This document shows positions 48,473 to 58,110 of a stretch of DNA of 64,000 bases, piece by piece. Origin of the DNA: Chloroflexota bacterium. GTDB taxonomy: Bacteria > Chloroflexota > Anaerolineae > Aggregatilineales > Phototrophicaceae. The DNA lies in assembly GCA_026713245.1 (NCBI GenBank), contig JAPOOU010000140.1, positions 1 through 64,000 on the forward strand, read 5' to 3'. The notes under the pieces were generated by a model. That model was not told the DNA's origin and did no database searches. It saw nothing but the letters and a program-made list of their open reading frames with translations. The stretch's first letter is position 1. Each line of letters starts with the position of its first letter. The position numbers were made by a program, and so were the translations under genes.

Positions 48473-49180
48473 ATGGTTCTGAAATACTACAGGCACGGTC
48501 GGCGCGATCAAATGAAGGTGGCGCTGACCTTCGACGACGGACCCAATCCGCCGCGTACCGATCAGGTTATCGAGATCTTGAACAGCAGAGGGGCGCGCGG
48601 CACCTTTTTTGTCCTGGGCAAATGGGTGGAGCGCTGGCCACAGGCGACCGAGCGCATCGTCAAGAACGGGCATGTCATCGGCAACCACAGCTACATGCAC
48701 CACATCCATGTGGGCGATTTTGACCGCGCCGAAGCCGCCATCGGCAATATTCTCGGGCGCCCGACCCAATTCCTGCGCGCCCACTTTTTCAATTTCTTCA
48801 CCTGCCTTTACTCGCCGGTGGCGATGTCGAAGCAAATGAAAATCGTCGACGCGGATGTTAACCCGTCGGATTTTGCCAAGAGCGATCCCCAAGCCATCCT
48901 CGAGGCGACGCTCAATGACCCGTCTCTGGCCGGCGGATCGATCATCGACTTGCATGACAGCACCGAATCGGATGATGATGCCTTGCGCCTGGCGCGTCCC
49001 TTGCCGATGATTGAAGCGCTGCCGGCTATCATTGACGGCTTGGGTGCCAAAGGATACCAGCTTGTCGGCCTCGATGACATGGAGTTGGTCGATCCCATTG
49101 AGTGGACCCAGGACGAGCGCGGCAAGTTCGGCTCCGCGGAAGTCCGCGATGCGATTCATAAATTGGGAAACCGGCGCTGA
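48473..49180 (+). CDS. Polysaccharide deacetylase (NodB homology domain)
   Basis: VALTFDDGPNPPRTDQVIEIL...ATFF-like GTFFVLGKWVER...IGNHSYMHH. Confidence 0.87.
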   Translation: MVLKYYRHGRRDQMKVALTFDDGPNPPRTDQVIEILNSRGARGTFFVLGKWVERWPQATERIVKNGHVIGNHSYMHHIHVGDFDRAEAAIGNILGRPTQFLRAHFFNFFTCLYSPVAMSKQMKIVDADVNPSDFAKSDPQAILEATLNDPSLAGGSIIDLHDSTESDDDALRLARPLPMIEALPAIIDGLGAKGYQLVGLDDMELVDPIEWTQDERGKFGSAEVRDAIHKLGNRR

Positions 49181-49205
49181 TAGACAGCGGCGGAGAAATT
49201 AAATG

Positions 49206-49243
49206 AAAAGGGGATTGCCGGTCGGCAGTCCCCTCGCTTTTTC
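49206..49243. terminator. Probable bidirectional terminator hairpin between convergent genes
   Basis: AGGGGATTGCCG-GT-CGGCAGTCCCCT followed by CGCTTTTT; A-rich on the other side. Confidence 0.75.
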
Positions 49244-49263
49244 CCGCTTCGCGCCAGAACCGT

Positions 49264-52014
49264 TTACTGCGATCCCAGCTGATACACCCGCACGTAGTCA
49301 ACGATCATCTCTTGCGGGAACTCGGTCGTCTCGTCGGGATAGCCGGGCCAATAACCGCCCACCGCCAGGTTCATCAGCATGAAGAAATCGTGGTCATAGA
49401 CCCACTGTTTGCCATCCAGGGCGTTGACGCTGATCAGATTGCTCAGTTCGCCATCGACGTACCAGCGGATGACATAGGGATCCCAATCAATAGCGTAGAC
49501 GTGGAAGCCTTCGTCCAGGTTGACGTCGGCCCGATAGGCGCCGCCGATACCGCCGCCACCGCTATAACCGGGACCGTGCAAGGCGCCGTAGACGACATTC
49601 TTCTCGCCGATGTTTTCCAGAATGTCAATCTCGCCGCTTAGGGGCCAGCCCAGTTCGGGGAAGTTCGCGCCCAGCATCCAGAGGGCCGGCCAGATGCCCT
49701 GGCCGTTGGGGATGTCTATCCGCGCCTCGACCCGTCCATAAGTGAACTCGACCTTGTCCTGGGTGATGCAACGGGCCGATGTGTACTGGCATTCGCCGTA
49801 GTGACAAGTTGAATCCGCCAGCGTTTCTTCGCGGGCGGTGATGACCAGATTGCCCGCGCCATCATGCGAGACGTTTTCGACGCGGTCAGTATAATACTCC
49901 ATTTCGTTGTTGCCCCAGCCATGTCCGCCGATCTCGCACGTCCAGGACGCATCGTCAATCGGCGTACCCGCGGCGGCATCAAATTCGTCCGACCAGAGCA
50001 AGTCCCACTCCCGGGTATCCCAGCCGATGCTCTCGTCGACCTCGACAGTCGTGACCACGGTTTGGGCGCTGGTCTGCACCATGGTCGGGTCGTCGACAAC
50101 GACAATCTCCACTTGATCGAGAAAAGCACTTTGCGCGCCGACGCCGCCCGGGAAGCCGAAAGCGACTCCCCAAACCGCGTCCAGGTTAAATCCGTCATCG
50201 GGCGCGCCACCCGGCTGCCAGTCGGCCCGGCGCTGGAAATATGCGAATGGAATGGTGAATTGCTGCCAGCCGCTGTAGTCGTCCAGCAGATGGTAGAAGA
50301 AGCGTTCGGCCGTATCGGCATTGTTTTCGGGCTGGCGATTATCGAAGAGTTCGATCTGAACGATTTGCCCGGTGTTATTGCCGTAGAGCCAGAACTGAAA
50401 GGCATTGTGCCCGGTCCAATCCTGGCTGACCCAGCTTGCCCCATCGGTGAAGGCGTAGGTGAAGCCGCCCCAGGCGCCGATATTGTAGTCGACGCGCAGG
50501 ACCTGATTCGGCGCGCTTTGATCGGGCAGGGCCAGATCGGTGAAGGGTATCACCTGCGTGATGCCGATGATGGCATTGGCGGTGCTGTCGCCCCAGGGCA
50601 CAAAGCCGATCGCCGGGCCGTCCACTTGACTGACGTAGGCGACGCCGCGCTCGAAGTCCGCAATCACGACCGGATCAGCATTGGACATCGGCTCCAGCAA
50701 GGCTTCGTTCAACTTGACCGCCGCCGGCTGCGCAAGCGCCGGCGCATCCGCCGCTTCGGCTACAGCCGCCTCTTGCTCCGGCAATTCGGGCAAGTCGACG
50801 CCGGGCATGAATATCAACTCGATATCGTCGATAATGGCGAAGGATCCGCCCGTGCCTGCGGGAAATCCAAGTGCATAACCCGATACCGCATCGAGGTTGA
50901 AGCCGTCATCGGGCGCGCCCTCCGGCTGCCAGTCGCTCCGCCGGTCAAAGTCTGCGAATGGGATCTCCAACTGTTGCCAGCCGTAGGAGTCGTCATCGAA
51001 ACGAGCGAACCAGCGCTCGGCGCTATCGCCATCGCGCTTTGGATCCCGATTGTCAAAGATCTCTAATTGCACGGCGCCCCCGGTATTGCTGCCCAGGAAC
51101 CAGAGGCTAATGGCATTGAACTCGCGCCAATCCCGGCTCGTCCAGTTATCGCCATCGTTGAATACATGCGAGAAGCCGCCCCAGGCCGCGATATCGTAGT
51201 TGACATTGAGCGCTCTGGTTTCTTGCCCGTTGCGTTTGGCGTCGGTCAAGCGCAACTCAACGTTGCCCGCCGTATCGCCCCAAGGCGCGAAACCGATGTC
51301 ATTGCCGAAGCTGTCCTGCGCCAGGAAGAGCTCGTACTCTTCGAAGTCTTCCACAGCCAGAGGATCCACCCCCAGCGTGACGAGCCGCACGTCATCCAGG
51401 TAGGCCGTCTGCGCGCCCGTGCCGGCGGGGAAGCCGAAGGCGTAAGCGGAGACCTTGTCCAGACCCAGGCCATCATCGGGCGCGCCGCCGGGCTGCCAGT
51501 CACTCCGCCGCTGGAAGCTGCGGAAAGGAATACTGAAAGCCATCCAACCCTCGTAGTCATCAGCAATGCGATAGAACCAGCGCTCGGCGGTATCGTTATT
51601 GAGATTGGGATTGCGATTGTCAAAGATTTCTACTTGTATCGTACCGCCGGTATTGTTGCCGTGAAGCCAGAAGCTCAGGGCGTTATGGGCCCTCCAGTCT
51701 TGGCTGAGCCAGTTTTCGCTATCGGTGAAAGCATGGGTGAAACCGCCCCAGCCGCCAATATCGTAGTTGATCGCCAAGACTGTCGAACTGACATCGGCGT
51801 GTTCCATAGTCGCCAGACCAAGCGAGACATTGCCCGGCTGGTCGCCCCAGGGCGCGTGACCGATGGCGTTGTTGTGGCTGTCGCGCCCCTCGAAGACCTC
51901 GGCTATTTCAAAGTCGTCAATGACCCGGCCACCGGCTTCTTGCGCATGAATTACCCAGGTCCACAAGCTCAGAACCAGTAGTAAAACCAAGATCAAATGA
52001 TATCTAATTCGCAT
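49264..52014 (-). CDS. Secreted GH16 family glycoside hydrolase with three N-terminal carbohydrate-binding-like repeats
   Basis: Signal peptide; three ~200-aa repeats (..GFTHAFTDSENWLSQDWRAHNALSFWLHGNNTGG..); C-terminal WDLLWSDEFD...WPLSGEIDILENIGE catalytic motif. Confidence 0.9.
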   Translation of the reverse strand: MRIRYHLILVLLLVLSLWTWVIHAQEAGGRVIDDFEIAEVFEGRDSHNNAIGHAPWGDQPGNVSLGLATMEHADVSSTVLAINYDIGGWGGFTHAFTDSENWLSQDWRAHNALSFWLHGNNTGGTIQVEIFDNRNPNLNNDTAERWFYRIADDYEGWMAFSIPFRSFQRRSDWQPGGAPDDGLGLDKVSAYAFGFPAGTGAQTAYLDDVRLVTLGVDPLAVEDFEEYELFLAQDSFGNDIGFAPWGDTAGNVELRLTDAKRNGQETRALNVNYDIAAWGGFSHVFNDGDNWTSRDWREFNAISLWFLGSNTGGAVQLEIFDNRDPKRDGDSAERWFARFDDDSYGWQQLEIPFADFDRRSDWQPEGAPDDGFNLDAVSGYALGFPAGTGGSFAIIDDIELIFMPGVDLPELPEQEAAVAEAADAPALAQPAAVKLNEALLEPMSNADPVVIADFERGVAYVSQVDGPAIGFVPWGDSTANAIIGITQVIPFTDLALPDQSAPNQVLRVDYNIGAWGGFTYAFTDGASWVSQDWTGHNAFQFWLYGNNTGQIVQIELFDNRQPENNADTAERFFYHLLDDYSGWQQFTIPFAYFQRRADWQPGGAPDDGFNLDAVWGVAFGFPGGVGAQSAFLDQVEIVVVDDPTMVQTSAQTVVTTVEVDESIGWDTREWDLLWSDEFDAAAGTPIDDASWTCEIGGHGWGNNEMEYYTDRVENVSHDGAGNLVITAREETLADSTCHYGECQYTSARCITQDKVEFTYGRVEARIDIPNGQGIWPALWMLGANFPELGWPLSGEIDILENIGEKNVVYGALHGPGYSGGGGIGGAYRADVNLDEGFHVYAIDWDPYVIRWYVDGELSNLISVNALDGKQWVYDHDFFMLMNLAVGGYWPGYPDETTEFPQEMIVDYVRVYQLGSQ

Positions 52015-52056
52015 TATGTTTCCTCCATCAATTGCCGGTCGAAAGGGCATGTATTC

Positions 52057-53919
52057 TCAGCACGTCAAACCATATCCACATTCGCGCAAGGGCGCTTCGT
52101 CGCTCGCTCGCAGCGCCGCCAACGGGATCTGTTCCATCGAACGGGGCCAGCTAAATGGCAGTTTTCCCGTGAAGGGAAAATCGCCGAACAGGACATCCGC
52201 CAGGCCGTCGGCCTCTGTCCCGGGCAGCCAGGCGACTACCAGCGCGTCCAGCAGCGGAAGCTGATCGGTGATAATGCGCGGGCGACCCGCGATCAGCACA
52301 ACGATGAGTTGATCGCAGCGTTCGCGCGTACGTTGCAGCAGGGCAATCTCGTCCGGTGACAGGGCGAGATCCGCGCGATCGCCAAAGCCTTCGGCATAGG
52401 GCTCTTCGTGCAGCGCCACGATCCCGACCGCGGCGCGAGCATCGTCCGCAAATTGCCCATCCGGCGAATAGTCGATTGCCGTAGAATCGGAGAGGGTCGC
52501 GCGAATGACCTCAAGAATCGTGGTCCCGGTTGTGGTAGCGCCGGCTTCGCCTTGCCAGGTGATCGACCAGCCCCCGCATTGCAGGCCAATATCATCGGCG
52601 GCGCGACCGCCGACAAGCAAACGCGGCAGGTCCCTGGACAAAGGCAGCGACTGACTATCGTTCTTCAGCAAAACCAGCGATTTTCGCACAGCCTCGCGCG
52701 CCACTTGACGATGCGCAGCGCATCCCAGGCTTTCCAGGAGGGACTTGTCGCCGATTGGCTGGTCGAACAAGCCCAGAGCCAGCTTCGCGCGCAGGATCCG
52801 ACGGACCGCGTCGTCAATACGCTCCCGTGCTACGTCGCCCTGCCGCGCCGCCTCTTTCAAGGTGGAAATGAAGCTGCGGAAATCGTAGGGTACCATGACC
52901 ATGTCGATCCCGGCATTCACCGAAGCGACCACGCATTTGTAATAATCCGAATTGATCTGATTGATCCCCATCCAATCGGTGACCACCAGACCGGCAAAGC
53001 CCAATTCGCCTTTGAGTACGTCCTTAAGCAAATATCGATGGGCGTGCATTTTGATGCCGTCCCAAGTGCTGTAGGAGGCCATCACGCTCCCGACGCCGGC
53101 GTCGATGGTCTTCTGATAGGGCATCAAATGCTGCGCGCGCAGGGTCGCTTCGTCGATCCTGGATATGCCTTGATCGATTTGCCACTGTCCCAGCGCGGCA
53201 TCGGGCTGGGCAGCGGGCGACAGGTCTTGAGGCGGCGCAGTGCTGCCTTGCTGTGGCGCATGTTCCCCTATGGGGCTTTCCCGCCATCCGGCGGCGCCGT
53301 CTGCGACGAAGTGCTTGGCGCATGCCAGCACGCCGCTGCCGCCATCGGCGCGGCGACCGTCCAAGCCGCGAGCCAGCGCCGCTCCCAAGTCCCCGACCAG
53401 CTTGCTATCCTCGCTGTATCCCTCGTAAATTCGTCCCCAGCGCAGGTCCTGCGGGACGGATACGGAGGGCGCGAATGTCCAGTGCACTGAGGTGGCAAGC
53501 AATTCCCGCGCTGTCACCCGTCCGATTCGTTCAACCAGGTCGGCGTCGCGGCTGGCGCCCAGCCCGATATTATGCGGGAAAATCACCGCGCCTTTGACAT
53601 TGTTATGTCCATGCACGGCATCCACGCCATAAATGAGCGGAATCGCCAGGCGAGTTTCCAATGCGGCCTTTTGGAAAGCGCAAACCATGGCGCGCCAGTT
53701 TTCGGGCGTATTCGGCGTCGGATTGCCGCCGCCGCCACTCAACACCGAGCCGATAAAGAATTCAGCAATTTGAGCCGGCTCGACGCTGTTGTTTTCCACC
53801 ATCGTCATCTGACCCAGCTTCTCCTCCAGGGTCATCTGCGACAACAGATGGTCAACCTTGCGCGCGACTTCCGCGTCTGACATTCCTCGTTGTCGGTTAC
53901 TTTCCACTGTTGCTGTCAT
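52057..53919 (-). CDS. GH3 family beta-glucosidase
   Basis: MTLEEKLGQMTMVE...YGVDAVHGHNNVKGAVIFPHNIGLGAS...KHFVADG...GLVVTDWMGI. Confidence 0.9.
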   Translation of the reverse strand: MTATVESNRQRGMSDAEVARKVDHLLSQMTLEEKLGQMTMVENNSVEPAQIAEFFIGSVLSGGGGNPTPNTPENWRAMVCAFQKAALETRLAIPLIYGVDAVHGHNNVKGAVIFPHNIGLGASRDADLVERIGRVTARELLATSVHWTFAPSVSVPQDLRWGRIYEGYSEDSKLVGDLGAALARGLDGRRADGGSGVLACAKHFVADGAAGWRESPIGEHAPQQGSTAPPQDLSPAAQPDAALGQWQIDQGISRIDEATLRAQHLMPYQKTIDAGVGSVMASYSTWDGIKMHAHRYLLKDVLKGELGFAGLVVTDWMGINQINSDYYKCVVASVNAGIDMVMVPYDFRSFISTLKEAARQGDVARERIDDAVRRILRAKLALGLFDQPIGDKSLLESLGCAAHRQVAREAVRKSLVLLKNDSQSLPLSRDLPRLLVGGRAADDIGLQCGGWSITWQGEAGATTTGTTILEVIRATLSDSTAIDYSPDGQFADDARAAVGIVALHEEPYAEGFGDRADLALSPDEIALLQRTRERCDQLIVVLIAGRPRIITDQLPLLDALVVAWLPGTEADGLADVLFGDFPFTGKLPFSWPRSMEQIPLAALRASDEAPLRECGYGLTC

Positions 53920-54067
53920 GTCGCTCCTTCAGCTAAGTTTGATTGCTATGAAATTGCGCATTTTCTACCCCATCTCCCGCAGATGCCCCGTAGCAACGAG
54001 GAAAGGGAGTGCCTCCCAAGTAATGTCCCGCGCCATTACGTCTGATTTCCAACAAAAAAGACGGTGG

Positions 54068-54280
54068 TAGGGGCGGCTCGCTGAGCCGCCCGCAGGCAAG
54101 AGACGCGAATTAGGCTCATTTTCATCAGTAGCGGACTAGCCTTTCAAGTTTGCGCGTCTCGCAGATTCTTCGCTGAGCTGTTCTCAAATTTCTGAACCCG
54201 TAGGGGCAACCCTTTGGTCGCCCGAAGCTGACTAGGGATTCCGTATGCGGGCGATTCAAGAATCGCCCCTACAGGTCTCG
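54068..54280. repeat. GTAGGGGCG...CGCCCCTAC-type intergenic palindromic repeats
   Basis: gtaggggcggctcgctgagccgcccg; cgtaggggcaaccctttggtcgcccg; gcgggcgattcaagaatcgcccctac. Confidence 0.7.
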
Positions 54281-54344
54281 TCTTTCGAGTTCGTAGTCTT
54301 TAGTGTGTGGCAGTCCTTTTCGCCGATTACGCGCCGCGCGGCTT

Positions 54345-55424
54345 CTATTTGTCAACGCCCGTGATGACGATGCCCTGTATGAAAACGCGCTGCGCCATGA
54401 AGAAGATCGCCAGTGGCAATATCATAGAAATGATCGCCGCGGCCAGGATCAACTGCGTTTCTGAACTGTAGAGGCCGTTGAACTCCGTCAAGCCAACCGT
54501 GATCGGATTGGCGTCGCGATTGCCCGCCAGGTAGATCAGCGGTCCGAAGAAATCGTTCCAGGCGAAGAAGAAATGGAAGAGCGAGACCGCCGTGAGGGCG
54601 GGCGCCGCCTGCGGCAAGATGACCGATACAAAGGTGCGGATACGTCCGGCGCCGTCGATCTGCGCGGCTTCTTCCATTTCTTTTGGGATCGTCAGGAAGT
54701 ACTGCCGCAGCAAGAAGACGTTGTAGGCATTGCCGAACATCTGCGGGATGATCAACGGCAGCCAGGTGCCGCCCCAACCCAGCACATTCACGAAGAAGGC
54801 ATAGGTCGGTACCAGGGTCACTGCCGGCGGTAAAACGATCGTCCCGATCAAGACCATGAAGAGCAGATTCTTGAAGGGGAAGTTGAAGCGCGCGAAGCCG
54901 TAGGCGGTACATGACGAAGCCAGGACCGTGCCTATCATGGTCACAAAGGCGTAGACCAGCGTGTTAAAGAGCAAGCGTGCGAAATCGATGGTATTCCAGG
55001 CTTGCGGGTAGTTGTCCCATTGTACCGAGGGCACCCACACCGGCTCCAGGGCGCGCCAATTGCCTTCCCAATCGATAAGCCCGGCATCGGGATTGCCCGG
55101 GTCGACAAATTGGCTGGCTCGTCTGCCCTTTTTGACCAGCGCCCACTCGCTTATGCCCGATTCCGTCGGCACCTGCAAAACGTCGTAGTTCTTGCCTTCA
55201 TAATCAATGGAAACGGCGATGGAAGGAAGGAGCGGCGCCGAGGGATCGGCCGTTTGCGCTTTGGTCTTCAAGGACGTGACCATGCCATAGAGCAATGGCA
55301 TCAGATAGACGCCCAGGATGATCAAAGCGAAGAGGGTGATGCCGGCCTGCAAGAGCAGGTTGCGGCGCCTCCTGGCGATCTCGAATTCTGTCAATGAGTC
55401 GTTCTTTTTCTTTTTCATAGCCAT
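54345..55424 (-). CDS. Sugar ABC transporter permease (MalG-like) with large loop insertion
   Basis: EMEEAAQIDGAGRIRTFVSVILPQAAP EAA loop; extra soluble segment after TM1. Confidence 0.9.
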   Translation of the reverse strand: MAMKKKKNDSLTEFEIARRRRNLLLQAGITLFALIILGVYLMPLLYGMVTSLKTKAQTADPSAPLLPSIAVSIDYEGKNYDVLQVPTESGISEWALVKKGRRASQFVDPGNPDAGLIDWEGNWRALEPVWVPSVQWDNYPQAWNTIDFARLLFNTLVYAFVTMIGTVLASSCTAYGFARFNFPFKNLLFMVLIGTIVLPPAVTLVPTYAFFVNVLGWGGTWLPLIIPQMFGNAYNVFLLRQYFLTIPKEMEEAAQIDGAGRIRTFVSVILPQAAPALTAVSLFHFFFAWNDFFGPLIYLAGNRDANPITVGLTEFNGLYSSETQLILAAAIISMILPLAIFFMAQRVFIQGIVITGVDK

Positions 55425-55425
55425 C

Positions 55426-56418
55426 TTATTTGCTCTCCCCGGCATAGTAGACCCAATAGCGGCCTGTCGCGAACAAAAAGATGGTTATGGCAAGACCGAT
55501 AATGAACATGAACCAGGCCAGCGTTGCGCCGTAACCCATATTCTGGAAGGTAAAGGCTTGTTTGTAGAAATAGATCATGTAGAAGTTGGTACTGCCTTCG
55601 GGATAGCCGCTGCCCAGGTTCAAAACCCAGGGCACAATGAAAAACTGGAGCAGCCCCACGACGCTTAGTATCAGGTTGTAGAAGATAACCGGCGTGACCA
55701 TTGGAATCGTGACCGACCACAACTGGCGCAGCCACCCGGCGCCGTCAATTGACGCCGCCTCGTATAGCTCGGTCGGCACCCCTTGCAAGCTCGCCAGGTT
55801 TATCAGAATGGCGTTGCCGATGCCCCAGAGGCCGATGAATGTATAGGCGATGTAGATCAAATTGGGGTCGTCCAGCCAACGCAGACCGTTGATGCCCGCA
55901 GCCTCGATGCCGACGACCTCGATCAACTGGTTCAGCCAGCCGGTCTGCGGATTCAAGACGCGCGACCAGATCAAGATCGCGGCGATCAGCGGCACCATCG
56001 TCGGCGCATAGAAAAGCGTGCGGAAGATATTCTGGCCGATCAGATGTTGCGAATTGAGCAAGACGGCCAGCAAGAATGCCGATACCATGCCTATCGGCAG
56101 CGAAATCAAAGCGAATTTGAAAGTGACAAAAAGCGTCTCCCAGGTGTTGGGATCGTCGAGCAGCATGCGCGACCAATTTTGCAGGCCGACAAAGCGCGCT
56201 TCATCGGGCGCGGACAAGGTGAAATCGTAGAGAGAGAAGAGCAGAGAGACAACCATCGGAACGAGGTAAAAAATAGCGAAGCCAATCAACCAGGGGCTGA
56301 TGAACAGCAAGCCCCACTTCGCCTCCGCGCGCTGCGCGCCGGTCATCCGAAAGGCTGCCCGGATGTCTATCAGCCTCGGTGTTCCGCGCGCGGCATCAAG
56401 CTCAGAGAACATATCCAT
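55426..56418 (-). CDS. Sugar ABC transporter permease (MalF-like)
   Basis: ELYEAASIDGAGWLRQLWSVTIPMVTP EAA loop. Confidence 0.92.
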   Translation of the reverse strand: MDMFSELDAARGTPRLIDIRAAFRMTGAQRAEAKWGLLFISPWLIGFAIFYLVPMVVSLLFSLYDFTLSAPDEARFVGLQNWSRMLLDDPNTWETLFVTFKFALISLPIGMVSAFLLAVLLNSQHLIGQNIFRTLFYAPTMVPLIAAILIWSRVLNPQTGWLNQLIEVVGIEAAGINGLRWLDDPNLIYIAYTFIGLWGIGNAILINLASLQGVPTELYEAASIDGAGWLRQLWSVTIPMVTPVIFYNLILSVVGLLQFFIVPWVLNLGSGYPEGSTNFYMIYFYKQAFTFQNMGYGATLAWFMFIIGLAITIFLFATGRYWVYYAGESK

Positions 56419-56454
56419 GATTCATGCCCTAAATCCAGGTATGTCGGGGTGAGC

Positions 56455-56485
56455 CCGGCAGATACCGCGCTGCGGTATCTGCCGG
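56455..56485. other. Intercistronic hairpin, perfect 14-bp stem
   Basis: CCGGCAGATACCGC-GCT-GCGGTATCTGCCGG between SBP stop and permease start. Confidence 0.85.
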
Positions 56486-56501
56486 ACAAGATTGTTGCTT
56501 C

Positions 56502-56602
56502 TGTTTACGTTAACCGCGTCGCTCATGCGACGGGAAGGCTTACGATTTTGCGTGAGCGCGACATTCCTGGGACCTTTTCGCTGCCGCCGAGCGGCTATCG
56601 TT
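56502..56602. repeat. Structured intergenic element, copy C (opposite orientation)
   Basis: CGTCGC-TCAT-GCGACG at 56517-56532; reverse complement of copy B. Confidence 0.75.
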
Positions 56603-56604
56603 GT

Positions 56605-57999
56605 CTAGCCGGCTGCGTCAAAGATCCCTTGCAGGTCCGCTTGCAGCGCGTCGAGCGCGGCATCAATGTCTTCGTCGGCGTTGTTATCCACCAGTTGGCC
56701 ATATTCGTTATAGCGCGCGCTGGCTTCCAGGAAGCTGGGCATGCCCTCTTCGTGATTCGGGTTGTCCGGGTGCTGCAAACCAGCCAGGACAACGTCCCAA
56801 TTCAAGCTCGCCCAATCGACATCGGGATAGGCGGCGCCCTGCGCGGCGACGGTGCGCTCGATGAAGCTGTCTTGCAGGCTCAAGCGCGCTGGCATACCGC
56901 CGTAGAGACTGGTCAAATCAGCCGCGCGCTCGCCGAGCAGATAAGTCAAAACCGTGAAGGCCGCTTCGGGATTGTCGCTGCTTTTGAGCACGCCGAAGGT
57001 ATCGGCATGCAGCTTGGCGGTGGTGACGCCATTGTGCGACGGCACGGGCGCAAAGTCCCAGGCGGCGTCCAGATTGCCGGTGCCCCAGCCCAGGTACCAC
57101 AGGTGGATTGTGATCATGCCCATATTGCCGGTATCGAACCAGTTGGCGCTGCCGCCGCCCATGATTTCGCTGCCGCCGTAGACGCCGTTGGGGTAGAAAT
57201 AATCAACCCACATCGCGTCGTGATACCAGTGTTCCGCTTCGCGCCAGGCGTCGGGAATCACGGCCTTGCCGTCCATGTCAACGTAGTTGGCCGAGCCAAA
57301 GAGCGTGTCGCGCCCGCGCACATCGGTGAATTGGCTACCGTAACCGAACTGTACGATATTGCCGGTATCGTATTCGCCCATGGTGGCGTCGTTGCCATTG
57401 GCGTCAACCGACAGGATCATGGCGAGGTCGCGCAGCGTATCGGTATTCCACTCATGTTCGCTGCCTTCCCAATCGACGTACGTTTCGCCGTAAGCGCTGG
57501 GCGGATAGGGGATGCCCGCTTCGTCGAAGAGTTCAATGTTGTACATCAGGAAAGACGGGAAGACCGCGAAGGGAATGCCCAGCTGGCCCTCGCCTTCCAC
57601 GCTGTAGAAATCGATCAGGGCCGGGTCGAAGTCGCTGAGGTCATAGCCGCTGCTGTCGATCATGGGCATCAGATCCAGCCAGGCGCCCGGGAAGGAGGCG
57701 CGGCCGCGGATGCCCATGGGACCAACGATGTCGGGCGCGTTGCCGGCCGCGATCTGCGTGCTCAAGACGTCATAGGCTTGCGCGTTGTCGACGATCTCCA
57801 GCACGAGTTCGATCTCGTCCTGCGCGGCGTTGAAATCGGCCACGATTTCTTCCTGCGCGGCGACTAGCGGCGCATCCGTACCAGCGCCCAAACCAACGTA
57901 CCAGCGGATCTTGACGCGGTCCTGCGCTTGCGCCGCTCCAACTGCCAGCGCCAGCAACAGGCTCAACAGGGTGAACAGGGTGATTCTGGTGTTACGCAT
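56605..57999 (-). CDS. Extracellular solute-binding protein (sugar)
   Basis: Signal peptide; IRWYVGLGAGTDAPLVAAQEEIVADFNAAQDEIELVLEI...; followed by MalFG-like permeases. Confidence 0.9.
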   Translation of the reverse strand: MRNTRITLFTLLSLLLALAVGAAQAQDRVKIRWYVGLGAGTDAPLVAAQEEIVADFNAAQDEIELVLEIVDNAQAYDVLSTQIAAGNAPDIVGPMGIRGRASFPGAWLDLMPMIDSSGYDLSDFDPALIDFYSVEGEGQLGIPFAVFPSFLMYNIELFDEAGIPYPPSAYGETYVDWEGSEHEWNTDTLRDLAMILSVDANGNDATMGEYDTGNIVQFGYGSQFTDVRGRDTLFGSANYVDMDGKAVIPDAWREAEHWYHDAMWVDYFYPNGVYGGSEIMGGGSANWFDTGNMGMITIHLWYLGWGTGNLDAAWDFAPVPSHNGVTTAKLHADTFGVLKSSDNPEAAFTVLTYLLGERAADLTSLYGGMPARLSLQDSFIERTVAAQGAAYPDVDWASLNWDVVLAGLQHPDNPNHEEGMPSFLEASARYNEYGQLVDNNADEDIDAALDALQADLQGIFDAAG

Positions 58000-58044
58000 G
58001 TCCTTCTCCTTAAAACCTAACTAAATGAATGGAAGCATTAAACC

Positions 58045-58058
58045 TGAAACCGGTTTCA
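58045..58058. promoter_or_regulatory. LacI-type operator candidate
   Basis: Perfect palindrome TGAAACCGGTTTCA upstream of the SBP gene. Confidence 0.78.
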
Positions 58059-58110
58059 CTTGTGGGCAAAAAATATCCCTGATAGATTGCCCGCTTGACC
58101 GACCGCGGCC

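Noticed and set aside
49864-51066. 400-aa + strand ORF
   Set aside because: Antisense to the GH16 repeats; its apparent internal repeats merely mirror the GH16 triplication.
55783-57867. 694-aa ORF on the + strand
   Set aside because: Antisense to the MalF-like permease and SBP genes; composition is that of a reverse-complement frame of GC-rich coding DNA.
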